Source: Cryptomeria japonica (taxonomy: Eukaryota > Streptophyta > Pinopsida > Cupressales > Cupressaceae). From it: DNA of 64,000 nucleotides. Position numbers and translations under genes: made by a program. The notes under the pieces are model-generated. The model was given only the letters and a program-made list of their open reading frames with translations. It ran no database searches and was not told where the DNA came from. This document shows, piece after piece, positions 47,201-56,514 of the stretch (positions are counted from its first letter, which is position 1; every line of letters begins with the position of its first letter). The stretch spans positions 44,281,517 to 44,345,516 of the forward strand of contig NC_081411.1 of the NCBI RefSeq assembly GCF_030272615.1, in the 5' to 3' direction.

Positions 47201-47853
47201 GCAGAATGCAACATATCAGCAATCGAGCCTTGCCTTCAAACTATAAAGGTGATAAAAGTCTTTAGATTCATCGACTTATTATTAGTACTTGAGTGTTAAT
47301 TGGTTGATCTTAAATTTTATACTGTTTGCAGAAATGGCCATATGAATGTGTAATATGCGCAAGGACAGAGCATGCTGTGGAATCAGTTGTGAATTCCTTT
47401 GCCTTTCCTGGTCTCACTTTGGTTGATTCATGCATGGAGGAGATTGGTAGTAATAAATACAGAAGTATGTTGAGGTTAAGATGCAGGCAGAGGCGTTCTT
47501 CCAGCACGGCAGTGATGGTGTGTTTTGCCATAAATTCTTCTTCAGCAAATACGTTTCTAACCTTGGAGAAGAAAAATAGACTTCGGATAAATGATAGCTC
47601 CAACATGAAAATGGAATTCGGTGAAATGAAAGAGGGGAAGTGGGTTTTCTTAGCTGTTTTCACACAACCTTCCGACTGGCTTATGGCAGAGGAATACCAA
47701 CTGATCAAAGAGTGCCGGGGCTTCCGAGCCGAGTCGAGCTCCGTTGATGATAAAGTGAGGGGAATGTTAGTGATGGGCGAGCAAGACAATGTTGTGGAGG
47801 GTTTTAAAAAATTACTGCTATATTTTGGGGATGTGAATGGAGAGCACAGCTAA
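32236..47853 (+). CDS. TIR-NBS-LRR (TNL) intracellular immune receptor, five exons, 1,556 residues
   Basis: Exons: 32236-32747, 43396-44473, 44597-44917, 45011-47248 and 47332-47853. All introns are GT...AG and every junction keeps frame (intron 1 in phase 2, the rest phase 0), giving 1,557 codons with TAA. The TIR domain (about residues 27-165) has FEVFINHRGTDT and WCLAEL, whose Glu101 matches the NADase catalytic Glu of plant TIRs. NB-ARC has the P-loop GMGGSGKTT (about 228), LIILDDVDHAEQL, RLPLSLKIFGG and MHD (496-498). The LRRs occupy exon 4, followed by a C-terminal domain of 173 residues. Family role: pathogen effector sensing, then NAD+-derived signalling through EDS1-type partners; the ligand here is unknown. 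Intron 1 (10,648 bp) holds an antisense LINE. No disabling change was seen. Confidence 0.93.
32748..33359. other. 5' part of TNL intron 1
   Basis: Starts with the donor GTAAGT at 32748. AT-rich filler before the inserted LINE; no gene. Confidence 0.6.
33805..37580 (-). pseudogene. LINE ORF2 (endonuclease and reverse transcriptase), broken
   Basis: ORF2 starts at 37580 with MNFDIYSWNVRGL, the opening of the L1-type endonuclease, and has FICLQETKV. Reverse transcriptase pieces follow: NGKSLGLDGL near 36130-36180, then SIRQGCPIAPTLF near 35600. The catalytic YADD position reads FAYYTAL, so the active site is lost. A C-terminal piece (34402-35046) has LSLAGRVWVVRNSWHLMPF and CQGGLGLKDLK, standard plant LINE sequence. 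A zinc-binding-like tail lies at 33805-34173. Frame shifts and stops are frequent, which makes this an old copy. Confidence 0.85.
34865..35340 (-). repeat. Tandem duplication of about 244 bp within LINE ORF2
   Basis: 34865-35105 and 35109-35340 repeat the same LINE segment in order, e.g. ATGAGATGCCAAGA, GCCAAGGAGAGGAGGTTGG, CCAATTCCACATGTCT and CCATCCCCATCCTTTTGAAG. They differ by scattered substitutions and small indels, so the duplication is old. It adds to the inactivation of ORF2. Confidence 0.8.
37587..39250 (-). pseudogene. LINE ORF1 remnant
   Basis: The minus strand carries a retroviral-type zinc-knuckle remnant near 38270-38345 (FGHSKC, then FCKNNGYLRKDCP, with the His replaced by Tyr). 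An acidic, Ser/Asn-rich linker follows (38207-37923, MQTLDKEGLNDNDMVIDRQ). The DUF4283 portion to the right is badly eroded. ORF1 proteins of this type bind the LINE RNA. The TIR element at 38358-38836 splits the frame just before the knuckle. Confidence 0.6.
38358..38836. mobile_element. Small non-autonomous TIR element (MITE-like, about 479 bp)
   Basis: TTAATATCC occurs on both sides (38349-38357 and 38837-38845), an 8-9 bp target duplication. The ends are imperfect inverted repeats: CTCAGTTATCGG on the left and the complement of CCGGTAACTTAG on the right, two mismatches in 12. The body is rich in GAACCC/GGGTTC motifs that pair internally, giving a largely palindromic element. The duplication length fits hAT (8 bp) or Mutator (9 bp) elements; which one cannot be settled. 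Confidence 0.7.
39701..43395. other. 3' part of TNL intron 1
   Basis: AT-rich, without a recognisable gene, ending at TTTTGCTTAG|T (acceptor at 43394-43395). At about 40531-40545 CTCTGGTACCAAATG resembles a minus-strand Met-tRNA primer site with one mismatch, so an eroded LTR or TRIM may start there. The frame 41258-41521 (minus) has no features. A minisatellite lies at 42795-42911. Confidence 0.5.
42795..42911. repeat. Minisatellite, 3 x 39 bp
   Basis: Three near-identical units starting AAAGATTTATTATTTTTACT and ending ATCAATAT, with a single-base difference among units near the AGCATC/ACCATC/ATCATC position. Confidence 0.9.
45530..46620 (+). repeat. LRR-coding tandem array in TNL exon 4
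   Basis: About 15 repeats of 23-24 codons built on LPESIGNLSSLTxLxIxxC. The repeats alternate between a form with CEELExLPESIGNLS and a form with CKKLKSLPESIGQLSS, so the effective period is about 48 codons (about 144 bp). The pattern suggests growth by duplication of two-repeat units. Such arrays form the ligand- or effector-facing solenoid and change length readily. Confidence 0.85.
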
Positions 47854-47953
47854 GCAAATGGAGGATAAAGTGAGGGATCTGTTAGTGATAAATAAGCAAG
47901 AGAGATTTGTGGAGGCTTTTAACAAGTTACTGTAATTTTTGGGTATGTAAGGC
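47749..47953 (+). repeat. Duplicated 3' end of the TNL coding sequence
   Basis: The last coding segment 47749-47838 (GATAAAGTGAGGGGAATG...) is repeated at 47864-47953 (GATAAAGTGAGGGATCTG...), beyond the TAA. The second copy still reads as protein in another frame (EDKVRDLLVINKQERFVEAF) before a stop. The annotated stop may therefore be younger than the duplication, or the copy may simply be 3' UTR. Confidence 0.75.
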
Positions 47954-49060
47954 TGGGGTCCCTGGGAGGGGATTGGGTTCTATTTTTTTTGGTGCTATGG
48001 GATTATTTGGAATCTTTTTTAAAAAACTAGCAGCCCCTACCTTTTAGGCATGCAAATTTGAGCTGGTGCAAAAGGGGTGGGGCTAGAAATTGCCCCACCA
48101 GCTTAGGGATGTTATCTGTCACTTGTCAAAAATTTAAATTTAAGTTCTATTAAAAAATAGTTTTGGAGGGAAATGAATGCATAAATGAATTATTTTTATT
48201 TGTTTTTATTATGCACATCCTATAAAAGATATTTATGAGACCACTAGCCTCCTTAAATTTAGGAGCTTAAATTTTTACGCTAGATTACACTACAAAATTC
48301 ATGGGACCACCAACTTAAAAATTTTCCTAAAAAATCTCAGCAATACCCACTTTATTTTTAGGAAGCCCCCTCCATGGAACCCCAACCTAAGTCAAATATA
48401 ATTCGAATATAATATAAAGAACATGAATTTATATGGACGAGCATAGCTGAACCCACATGAACCCACACAGAACATGGGCACTTGGGCAGTACGTTGGCGA
48501 ACCCAGGGACGTACTAGGAGCCCATACACAAATCGAGACCTCATTGTGTTCACATTCCAATCTGATATGTATTAGGATAGTCATTCTTTTTTAAACTTTT
48601 AACATGATTAAATCGATATTATGTATTTTTATTTTTGTTGTTTGAATACTTTGCTTAGAATTAGAAGTAAATAGCAAACAATGAATCTATTGAAGTGCCA
48701 ATATTTATGATAGCAATTACAAAATATCAACTTAATTAATTGACGGAAGCTTTTGACTCATGGTTTACTTATGAGAAACGCCACATCTTTCAGAATATAC
48801 GCTGTTAAGAGCCAGAGTAAATTCATTTAGGTTTAGGATTGTGTTTTTAAAATATGAACATTACATCATAATATAGAACTTACAGTAGATTGAAACAAGC
48901 AACAATAGACATCATTGTTGAAAGTAAATAACATCTAGTTATGGTTGGAGATGAATGATTTGATTTTGTTAGTTTAAATTTATTCATATTGCTGGTCTTG
49001 GTGTAACAAGTTTATAATTCACATTGAAAAAATGGGAAAAAATTTATTTAGAAATCACAG
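47954..49060. other. Intergenic stretch after the TNL gene
   Basis: Holds the TNL 3' UTR (no single polyadenylation signal stands out) and then AT-rich DNA. A segment at about 48430-48540 has several GAACCCA/GAACATG motifs reminiscent of the MITE body at 38358-38836, but no ends were found. Confidence 0.4.
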
Positions 49061-49280
49061 AAATACAAAGTTCTTGCCTTAGGCCCACCAAGACAACAAC
49101 ATAAACTAAAAGGATCCTAAAAAACCATCAGCACCACCACTACAAAGTTTAGAGACCATAGCATTAGATCCGACCGTAGGATTTCCAATGATAATACACC
49201 AAAAACTAGGCTCATCTAGAGCCTCGAAGGGCCTCAAAAATGAAAATAAAAAGGAAACAAACATAAAAGAGAAATTGATC

Positions 49281-49789
49281 CTACACCACTGGGTGCTCTT
49301 GCATCATCCTGTCTTCTAGCATTAACCTGTCTAAAGTTTCAAGATAATTAGGAGGTAGACCATCCCTTCCACTAAAATCCCAACCATCAACATGCTCTGA
49401 AGCCCACTTGCCCAAACAATCAGCCACTCTATTCAACTCCCTGGGAATATGACAAAAGGAGACAAATTCCAATGTATTACACAGTTGTAAAATCTGTCTA
49501 TCCACAAAAGCTAATTGCCAACTCACGTCTTTCAAATTTTTTTTATTCAACATGTCCACAACAATTTGAAAATCCGACTCACAAATAATCTTCCTCCATC
49601 CTAAGAACAACCTCGCTCAACAACAATTTTAATAGCTAGGGCCTCCATAAGATTGTTAGAGTGTTGCCCAATATAAATAGAGAAGAAAAAAGCTGCATAA
49701 CCATCATCACCTCTACCTATATCTCCAATACCTGCATGTCCAGGATTCCCACGGGAAGAGCCATCCGTATTAATTTTTAAGATTCCCAT
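49281..49789 (-). pseudogene. LINE RNase H domain
   Basis: The C-terminal part of ORF2, in two overlapping frames separated by one shift near 49605. INTDGSSRGNPG supplies the first catalytic Asp, NLMEALAI the Glu and CESDFQIVVDML the second Asp, followed by HIPRELNRVADCLGKWA. This is the plant-type RNase H found at the C-terminus of some L1-lineage LINEs. It would remove RNA from the RNA-DNA hybrid during target-primed reverse transcription. Apart from the frameshift the active-site acids are intact. Confidence 0.85.
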
Positions 49790-51546
49790 AGGAGGGGGAA
49801 TCCACCTTCCATCTCTACTTATCCGCTGCTTCGCATGTCAATATCTATTTCCAACAGCATAGTCCATTTTAATGTTTTCCAATTGCAAATTCTTTACAAT
49901 AGCATAATCACTTGGATCAACATTTTCAGACAAATTGCACTTAGCCGAGATTGTCTTCTGAAGCCTATTAACTATCTTCTGCCACAGCTGAGGACTGCCT
50001 ACATGTGAATCACAAAAGACCCTTCGATTCCTTTCTAGCCACAAATTCCAGATAATAAGGGCTAGCCCAATAGCCCAGGCCACTTGAAGAAAAGAGGTCT
50101 TTGCTGGGGGTCTGCCCAAGCTATCCCAAAAGTCAATTAAGTAGGTAGCATGAAAACAAGCATGTTGCTAAGCCTCCCACCACTTGTGCCAAATCTCCCT
50201 ATAGAAAGGGCATAGAAAAGAGTAGTCTTCCTCATTATGCATACAAAGATAACAGATAGATGGTCCCTGGAAGCCTCTCTTACAAAGATTCTCCCATGTG
50301 AGGCATTTCCTCTATGCAGCCAGCCATAAGAAAAAATTACATTTTGGCCAAGAGAAGCTATTCCAAACCTTCTCCCACTAGGGAACATCCGTGAGGCCAT
50401 GTAATTGCCTATCAAGCTGAGCATAACTTTCAACAACAAAAAACTTGTCTTTTGGATTTGGACCCAAGCCAAAATATCTTTCTCCTTGAGGGAACTACAT
50501 AACCTACCCTCCAAGATATTAACCAACACCACACGATCTTCATCTAAGCCACTCAAGGGCCATTCAAGAAGATCCTTCCAGCAAGTCACCTCAACCTGTC
50601 CAATGCACCTAACCATTTTAAAATTCTCCACCTTAACCCATCCAACATTAGTGAAAATGTTGCAAAGAGGTTGAAGTTGTTGACAACTAGACAAAATAGA
50701 AGGGTGACCATCCCAAGAGTCCTACAAAAAACGAGCTTCAGAGCCTCTATTACAAATCTAGGAAAGGCCATCTTGAATTAGTTGGGCACCTTTTTAAAGT
50801 GTATCCCAAATACAAGAGCCCCTTCCCACTAAACTAAGACGAGGCACGTCATGATCATTAGCACAAGGGAGATACTTGTGGGTTAAAATCTTGGCCCAGT
50901 CCTGATGTTGACTGTTACACCACCTCCAATACAATTTAACCACCAAGGCCTTTCTAACCGAAGCAATAGATCTGAGGCCAAGAACCCCAACATGTCTCGA
51001 TCTACAAACAAAGTCCCATTTAACTAAACTCCACTTAGAAGAAAGAAAACTACCATAGAAGAAATTGACGGGAAAGAGCATCAAACTCTCTCACAAAGTT
51101 GGAGGGGGGAGCCTGCACAAAACACCTATAAATGGGAAGCACTTGCACCACATTCTTCAGAAGAATCACTCTTCCAATAGAGGATAACCACCTGTAAGTC
51201 CAATGATTAACCTTGCAACAAAATTTATCCAAAATTCCTTGCCAAAAATCTCCATGTTGAACCCCCAAATCTAAAGGAATCTCGAGGTACAACAAAGAAA
51301 GGGACCTCGTCTGAAATCTGAAGATCCTGGAAATCCTATTCTGAATAAGCCAAGGAGTATTAAAGAAATATATGGATGATTTATTTTCATTAATTTTCTG
51401 ACCTGAGGCTTTGCAATAGATATCCAAAGCTCTCCTAAAATTCAGTACCTCATTGATTCTAGCCTTGCCCATCAAACCTGTGTCATCTACAAACTGAAGA
51501 TGAGAGTGGGGAGGTAAAGCATTGCTCCAACTCTAGCCCTGAATAA

Positions 51547-51864
51547 TGTAGAAGTTGAGAAAGCCAACTTCACAGACCCCGAAGATCACCTGCATGCAAA
51601 TAACCTGTCACAGAAAGAAGAGATGGAGACAAACAAGCAAGGGTGCTCTGAAAGCTGAAAAAATGTATTCATCCAAGAGAGATAAATTACAATGATGAAT
51701 CCTTATAAAAGGATATTGTGCAACCCTAAAAGAAACCCTAATAGGTAGACATTTAATAATTAATATAATTATTAAATGTCACAAATGCAAACTAAAGTGA
51801 AATCTTAAGAGAGGAATAAAGGTAATTTAATCAACATGATTAAATTAAAACCTTTACTCTAACA
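51547..51864 (-). repeat. 3' LTR of the non-autonomous Copia element
   Basis: 318 bp, identical to 54244-54561. On the minus strand it begins TGTTAGAGTAAAGG and ends TTCTACA, and has a TATAAGGATT block shared with the Copia LTRs at 1591 and 7311. Confidence 0.95.
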
Positions 51865-51875
51865 CCCCCCCTTAA
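51865..51875 (-). promoter_or_regulatory. Polypurine tract of the non-autonomous Copia element
   Basis: Minus-strand TTAAGGGGGGG abutting the 3' LTR, identical to the tract at 7300-7310. Confidence 0.85.
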
Positions 51876-52067
51876 GATGAGCAAAAGTGCAGTTACAAAC
51901 ATGTGCAAGAAAGCAAAGGTAACTACAATGCAAGAAAGTAAACTTGGGTCCCGGCAACAAGGCCTGATCAGGTACCCAATTACAACCAAATCTCTGTAAA
52001 GTGGAGAAATAGAGAAAACCTCATGGGAAAAACTCTACTCCAAAAAGAGATGAAAGAAATAAATGCA

Positions 52068-53159
52068 CTAATAACAGAAGGATAGGAGGTGGATAACATG
52101 ATACCCCCCATAGACAACTTCTATCATATAAGTACATATACAATGGTCTCCATAGGAGAAAAAGAAAGAGACTAGAAGCCCCCCCCACAATGAAGAAACT
52201 CCTGTCGCACATATGGATGCCTGAGGTAGAATCCAAAAAGAGATCCTGAAGCGGCATATAATATTCCTCCCCTTGGGAAGAAATGGATCCAAAGGACGAA
52301 GATGAAGAAACCCTGTGAAGAGAGAAGAATCAATCTGTCTCAAGATGTGTGCCATAATAGGATGCTGAAGAATCCCTCTGTCTGAACTGAAACAAAAGAT
52401 GTCAAATCCAAACTGAACTGAAGACTCAAAAACTGCAACCTCTGAATGCACAGATGATGGTGGGCTAACAGCTGGAATATGGCTGTCAACAAAGAGGAGC
52501 TGAAAATCCTCAAAGTAATCCTCCAAGTCTGCAATATAGGACTCTACAAACAAAGACGAAATGCCTGCAAGATAAGAATCCCAAGTAGCCATGTCTGAAA
52601 GATGTATGATGTCCTGCTTAGCTGAATCAATAGGAGCCAAAGAAGAGGCAATATCAAACTGATCAGGAACAAAAGGAGATGATGTTGATACATATATAAT
52701 CTCAGTCTGAAGAGTAGGAACTGTGAGACAATCCTCTGATTCATCGGAATATGTAAGGGTGTCTAAATATTGAAGTTCCTTCAAAGTAGCATGATCAAAA
52801 GGTGTGTTATCTCTCCAACCAATGGGTACAAGACAATCTGAAGCAGGATCCTTTGGGAATGGAGAAAGACTGGGGTCTCCATAGATCTCCCAAAGACGTG
52901 TCCAAAGTGAGTGAGGACAATCAATGCCCGATATAGCCCACACAGTGTCAGAATCAACACTAGACAAAATAACTCCTACTATGTGATTTCTAATGATATC
53001 CCAAGCTAGTTTTCCCTCTAAAGTTGCTGGTTCAGGTATGAGATCATACAAATAAGGCAAAATATTAAGCCACCTACAGTGTGTAAGTATGCCCTTTGCC
53101 CATGACTCATAATTACCCCGTTCTAGAAATACAACTGAAGGGTGAGTAGAAAAACCCAT
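52068..53159 (-). CDS. Gag-like protein of the non-autonomous Copia element, 363 residues
   Basis: One open frame from ATG at 53159 to the stop at 52068. The N-terminal 100 residues follow the Copia gag plan also seen at 3062: a 'NYESWAKGILTHCRWL' start (compare NYHTWKGRMMTLLQSRGLW), then a helix-rich core ending SLWTRLWEIYG (compare AIWTKFEGLFG). The middle is acidic and Ser/Asp-rich (DESEDCLTV, DLEDYFEDF). I see no zinc knuckle and no protease DSG, and the last 100 residues are hydrophobic and aromatic. It probably forms or joins virus-like particles with a partner's gag. The absence of any stop, unlike other elements here, fits the identical LTRs. Confidence 0.75.
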   Translation of the reverse strand: MGFSTHPSVVFLERGNYESWAKGILTHCRWLNILPYLYDLIPEPATLEGKLAWDIIRNHIVGVILSSVDSDTVWAISGIDCPHSLWTRLWEIYGDPSLSPFPKDPASDCLVPIGWRDNTPFDHATLKELQYLDTLTYSDESEDCLTVPTLQTEIIYVSTSSPFVPDQFDIASSLAPIDSAKQDIIHLSDMATWDSYLAGISSLFVESYIADLEDYFEDFQLLFVDSHIPAVSPPSSVHSEVAVFESSVQFGFDIFCFSSDRGILQHPIMAHILRQIDSSLFTGFLHLRPLDPFLPKGRNIICRFRISFWILPQASICATGVSSLWGGLLVSFFFSYGDHCICTYMIEVVYGGYHVIHLLSFCY

Positions 53160-53649
53160 GATAACTCTTCAAATTAACAAATCTGAGACTAAATGACTTT
53201 AATACTGATAAAGCAGATCAAATGAAGCCATCCCATGCAAACAAATTATTTCCAAGTCTGAAACGTCCAAGTAAGTGACAGATGTGTTAAAACACAAAGT
53301 ACTGAATAAAATGTACCTGGTGCAGATTCTGGAAAAATACATGATAGATCTGGAAAGAGCACAGAACCACCTTTCCGATGCCTATTCGCTTTCGAAAAAC
53401 GGAGTCCGTATGCAAAAGATATGGCTCCTGGAGTGCAAAAAACTTGTTCTGACTTCGACTGGCAAAAAACACTACAAAACGGAAAAATCAGAAAAAAAGA
53501 TCTCCATCTTTTAGATCGGGCTCGGAACCAGCTTTCCAACGCCTATTTTTATTCGAAAATCCGAGCTAAAATGCCCGAGTTATACCCGATTTAGTAAAAC
53601 TGCTCCAAAAAAGCCCAAATAGGCCCTTTAAGCCCTCAAGGGCTTAAAA

Positions 53650-53965
53650 AAAATAAGCCCCTGGTCCTCTGGGTGACCAGGGGCAGGCGCAGGAGGCGGC
53701 GGCGCGGGGGCGGCGCTAGGGCGGCGCGGCTGGCGGCGGGCGGCGCGCTGGCTGGGCGTGGGCCGAGAGCGGGCCGGCTGGCTGCGCGCAGGCGGCAGGC
53801 GGCGCGTGGGCGAGATACCGCCGACGGCGGTGGACGCCGGGTGGCCGCCGGGCTGCTTACCGGCGGCGCGGCGGTTTACACTGGCTGCGCCCGGTTTTTT
53901 TGAAAAAACCGTGGTTTTTGTTTTTTTTTTAATTTTTCCGCCTCGGTTTTCGTGCCCTAGGGCCG
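53650..53965 (-). other. GC-rich leader island of the non-autonomous Copia element
   Basis: Counterpart of 2160-2480, with the same borders (CCAGGGGCTTA on one side, GCCGTACGGCC on the other) and a diverged, extremely GC-rich core made of CGG/CGC-type triplets. Long frames exist on both strands because stops are rare, but none is shared with the first element. Confidence 0.7.
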
Positions 53966-54230
53966 TACGGCCTTGGGGCCAAAAAAATTTTGCCTCCTGG
54001 AGCAACTGTGTCCAAATCAGACGAATTTTATATGGAAATAGGGGTTTTTGGGCGCTACGAGCTCAACGGTGAGGTCCGTTTGGGCTCAAAGTGCACCGAA
54101 AAAAAAATACCCCTATTCCAAAATAAAAAACAGAAGACACACAGATCTGATGCAACCAAAACCGGAAAATCAGATCTAACCCTCGTAGCTCCAAATTCTT
54201 CAGAAGACGAACAGGAAGCAGCAGGTCTGG

Positions 54231-54243
54231 AGCTCTGATACCA
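54231..54243 (-). promoter_or_regulatory. Primer-binding site of the non-autonomous Copia element
   Basis: Minus-strand TGGTATCAGAGCT directly after the 5' LTR, a Met-tRNA site matching that of the first Copia element except at the last base. Confidence 0.9.
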
Positions 54244-54561
54244 TGTAGAAGTTGAGAAAGCCAACTTCACAGACCCCGAAGATCACCTGCATGCAAATAA
54301 CCTGTCACAGAAAGAAGAGATGGAGACAAACAAGCAAGGGTGCTCTGAAAGCTGAAAAAATGTATTCATCCAAGAGAGATAAATTACAATGATGAATCCT
54401 TATAAAAGGATATTGTGCAACCCTAAAAGAAACCCTAATAGGTAGACATTTAATAATTAATATAATTATTAAATGTCACAAATGCAAACTAAAGTGAAAT
54501 CTTAAGAGAGGAATAAAGGTAATTTAATCAACATGATTAAATTAAAACCTTTACTCTAACA
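54244..54561 (-). repeat. 5' LTR of the non-autonomous Copia element
   Basis: 318 bp, identical to 51547-51864. TATAAGGATT on the minus strand is the likely promoter core. Confidence 0.95.
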
Positions 54562-55800
54562 AATAAGACTATGTTTCACCTGGGAAATGAGAAATCTGCC
54601 AAGACCTTCAGCCATGAGAATAAATAAATAGGGAGATAAAGGGTCCCCTTGTCGAAGCTCTCGCGAAGCGCTAAACAATTCTGATTGTTCCCCATTAATA
54701 AGAACTGAGAAGGAGGTAGAAGTCACACAACTAAGAACTCAATTCACCCACTCTTCTCCAAAACCAAAAGACAAAAGGATCTTCTGTAAGAAATCCCAAC
54801 TCACCCTATCATAAGCTTTGTCCATGTCAAGTTTAATAAACATAGCCTTCTCCTTAGAGGAAACCATCGAATAAATAACTTCCATTGCTATCACAACTCC
54901 ATCAAGGATCTGTCTTCCATCAATGAAGCCACCTTGTTCCTTAGAAACCAAAGTACAGAGGAGAGGTTTGAGTCATTCAACAATCAATTTAGTGATTATC
55001 TTGTAGACAATATTACATAAAGCAATAGGCCTATACCAATCCAAACTATTAGCCCCCTCCTTCTTAGGAATGAGAGCCAAGAAGGTAGAATTCATAGATT
55101 TGAGCATTTGTTTATTCCTATGAGATTCATGAACCACATCTAGAAGATCATACTTTATAATCTTCCAAAATTCCTGAAAAAACTCAATAGGAAACCCATC
55201 AGGTCCAGGAGCCTTGCCTTTTTTCATTTCAAACACAACCCCCTCAAGTTTAGACAACAAAATGGGGCGCAAGAGAGCATCATTCATTTCAACAGAGACA
55301 AGAGGGGGAATACAGTTCAAGATGGCCCTCTCTTCCACCATAGCGTCAAGATCCTCTTTGGTAAACAAATTAGAAAAATATCTGACAGCTTCCCTAGAAA
55401 TTTCTTCTTTAGATGAAAGATGAACCCCTTTTGAAGATATGAGAGAGGTAATAGAGTTACCATACCTCCGAGCCTTAATAGAATTATGAAAAAAAGCTAT
55501 GTATCTATCATCTTCTTGGAGCCAATCCACATGAGACTTTTGTTTCCAGAAAATCTCCTCACGCAACTCCCACTCTTTTAAGTCCTTAAGAGCAAGGGCT
55601 CGGCTATACTGAGCTTCACAGTCATCCCTTGATCCCTAATTTGATGCGTAACCTCATCCATCTTGGATTGAGCTGACATCTTGTGTCTATATAGATTCCC
55701 AAAACATTGTTTATTCCACCTCTTTAGCCTATATTTAACATGTTGTAATCTCTTCTCAAAGGTGTACATAGCCCGCCCGTGGGTAGGCACCCCTTCATAC

Positions 55801-56514
55801 TGTTAAATTTATGGATCATAATTAAAATTTATCTTCTTCTATGTATTATCTATCACTGAATTGTTGTATAAATCTGATTGTCTTCTTTTTGTGTTGCAGG
55901 AGAGAAGTAGCATTTATTAATTTCAATATCCATTCTCACACATTTCATTTGGTATATGTAGTGGGCTAGGTACGGTCAAGCGATACCTTGACCAGCCATG
56001 TCTTTTGGACATGGCCGATCAAGACATCACTTGATCATGCCCCCTCATGATAATAATGCAAGGCATATTACATACCAACAGGTGCATATATTAAGACACC
56101 CGATAATTATCGGTGGTGTATAGTTATCTTACCACCCGATATAATTATCAGTGGAGCATGGTTTATATTAACACCCGATATCATTATCGGTGGCACATGG
56201 TAATGTTGGCATTATCTTTTACACCCGATATAATCGGTGTATGCCAAGTGGTGTATCCTTAACATCCAATATAATCGGTGTGAACATAGACTAATCTAAA
56301 CGATAGTTTAACCGATAATCGTTAAGTTTTATTTGCAAGAATTAACTCGATTTGTCAATCGGTGAATATGAATAGATTATCAGATTTGGATATTATGATT
56401 AATATAAAGGGAATGTTTATCAATTGAATAATCAATATGATAAATGTTTGAATGAGAGACTTCATTTATCTCTCATTCAATCATTTATTTTACCAAAGCT
56501 ATCATGCATTAACA
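55801..56514. mobile_element. Solo LTR, 714 bp, inside the LINE
   Basis: Begins TGTTAAATTT and ends GCATTAACA. It is flanked by CATAC on both sides (55796-55800 and 56515-56519). No internal region or second LTR remains, so it is a product of LTR-LTR recombination. It contains a cluster of near-palindromic CCGATA...TATCGG motifs (56096-56285). The parental family cannot be named from the LTR alone. Confidence 0.9.
56096..56285. repeat. Cluster of five palindromic CCGATAATTATCGG-type motifs
   Basis: Copies start at about 56096, 56132, 56171, 56221 and 56261. The first contains the perfect 14-bp palindrome CCGATAATTATCGG framed by CACC and GGTG. The others are diverged or shortened (CCGATATAATCGG, CCAATATAATCGG). 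A further weak one lies at about 56310 (ACCGATAATCGTT). Repeated dyads in an LTR are candidate binding sites for a dimeric regulator. Confidence 0.8.

Larger units (their letters stand above)
51547..54561 (-). mobile_element. Young non-autonomous Copia element (gag only), 3,015 bp
   Basis: Two 318-bp LTRs (51547-51864 and 54244-54561) are identical base for base as far as I can compare. They are flanked by AATAA (51542-51546 and 54562-54566). On the minus strand the order is 5' LTR, primer site, GC-rich leader, one intact 363-codon gag-like frame, polypurine tract, 3' LTR. There is no protease, integrase, RT or RNase H, so it depends on a partner. The LTR blocks (TGTTAGAGTAAAG, CTCTTAAGATTTC, TATAAGGATT), leader and TTAAGGGGGGG tract match the autonomous-type Copia at 1591-7629, which marks that family as the probable donor of enzymes. 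Identical LTRs mean a very recent insertion. Confidence 0.95.

Noticed and set aside
53673..54238. Plus-strand Arg/Gly-rich frames in the second GC-rich block
   Set aside because: Same reason; antisense to the element and not shared with the first Copia element.
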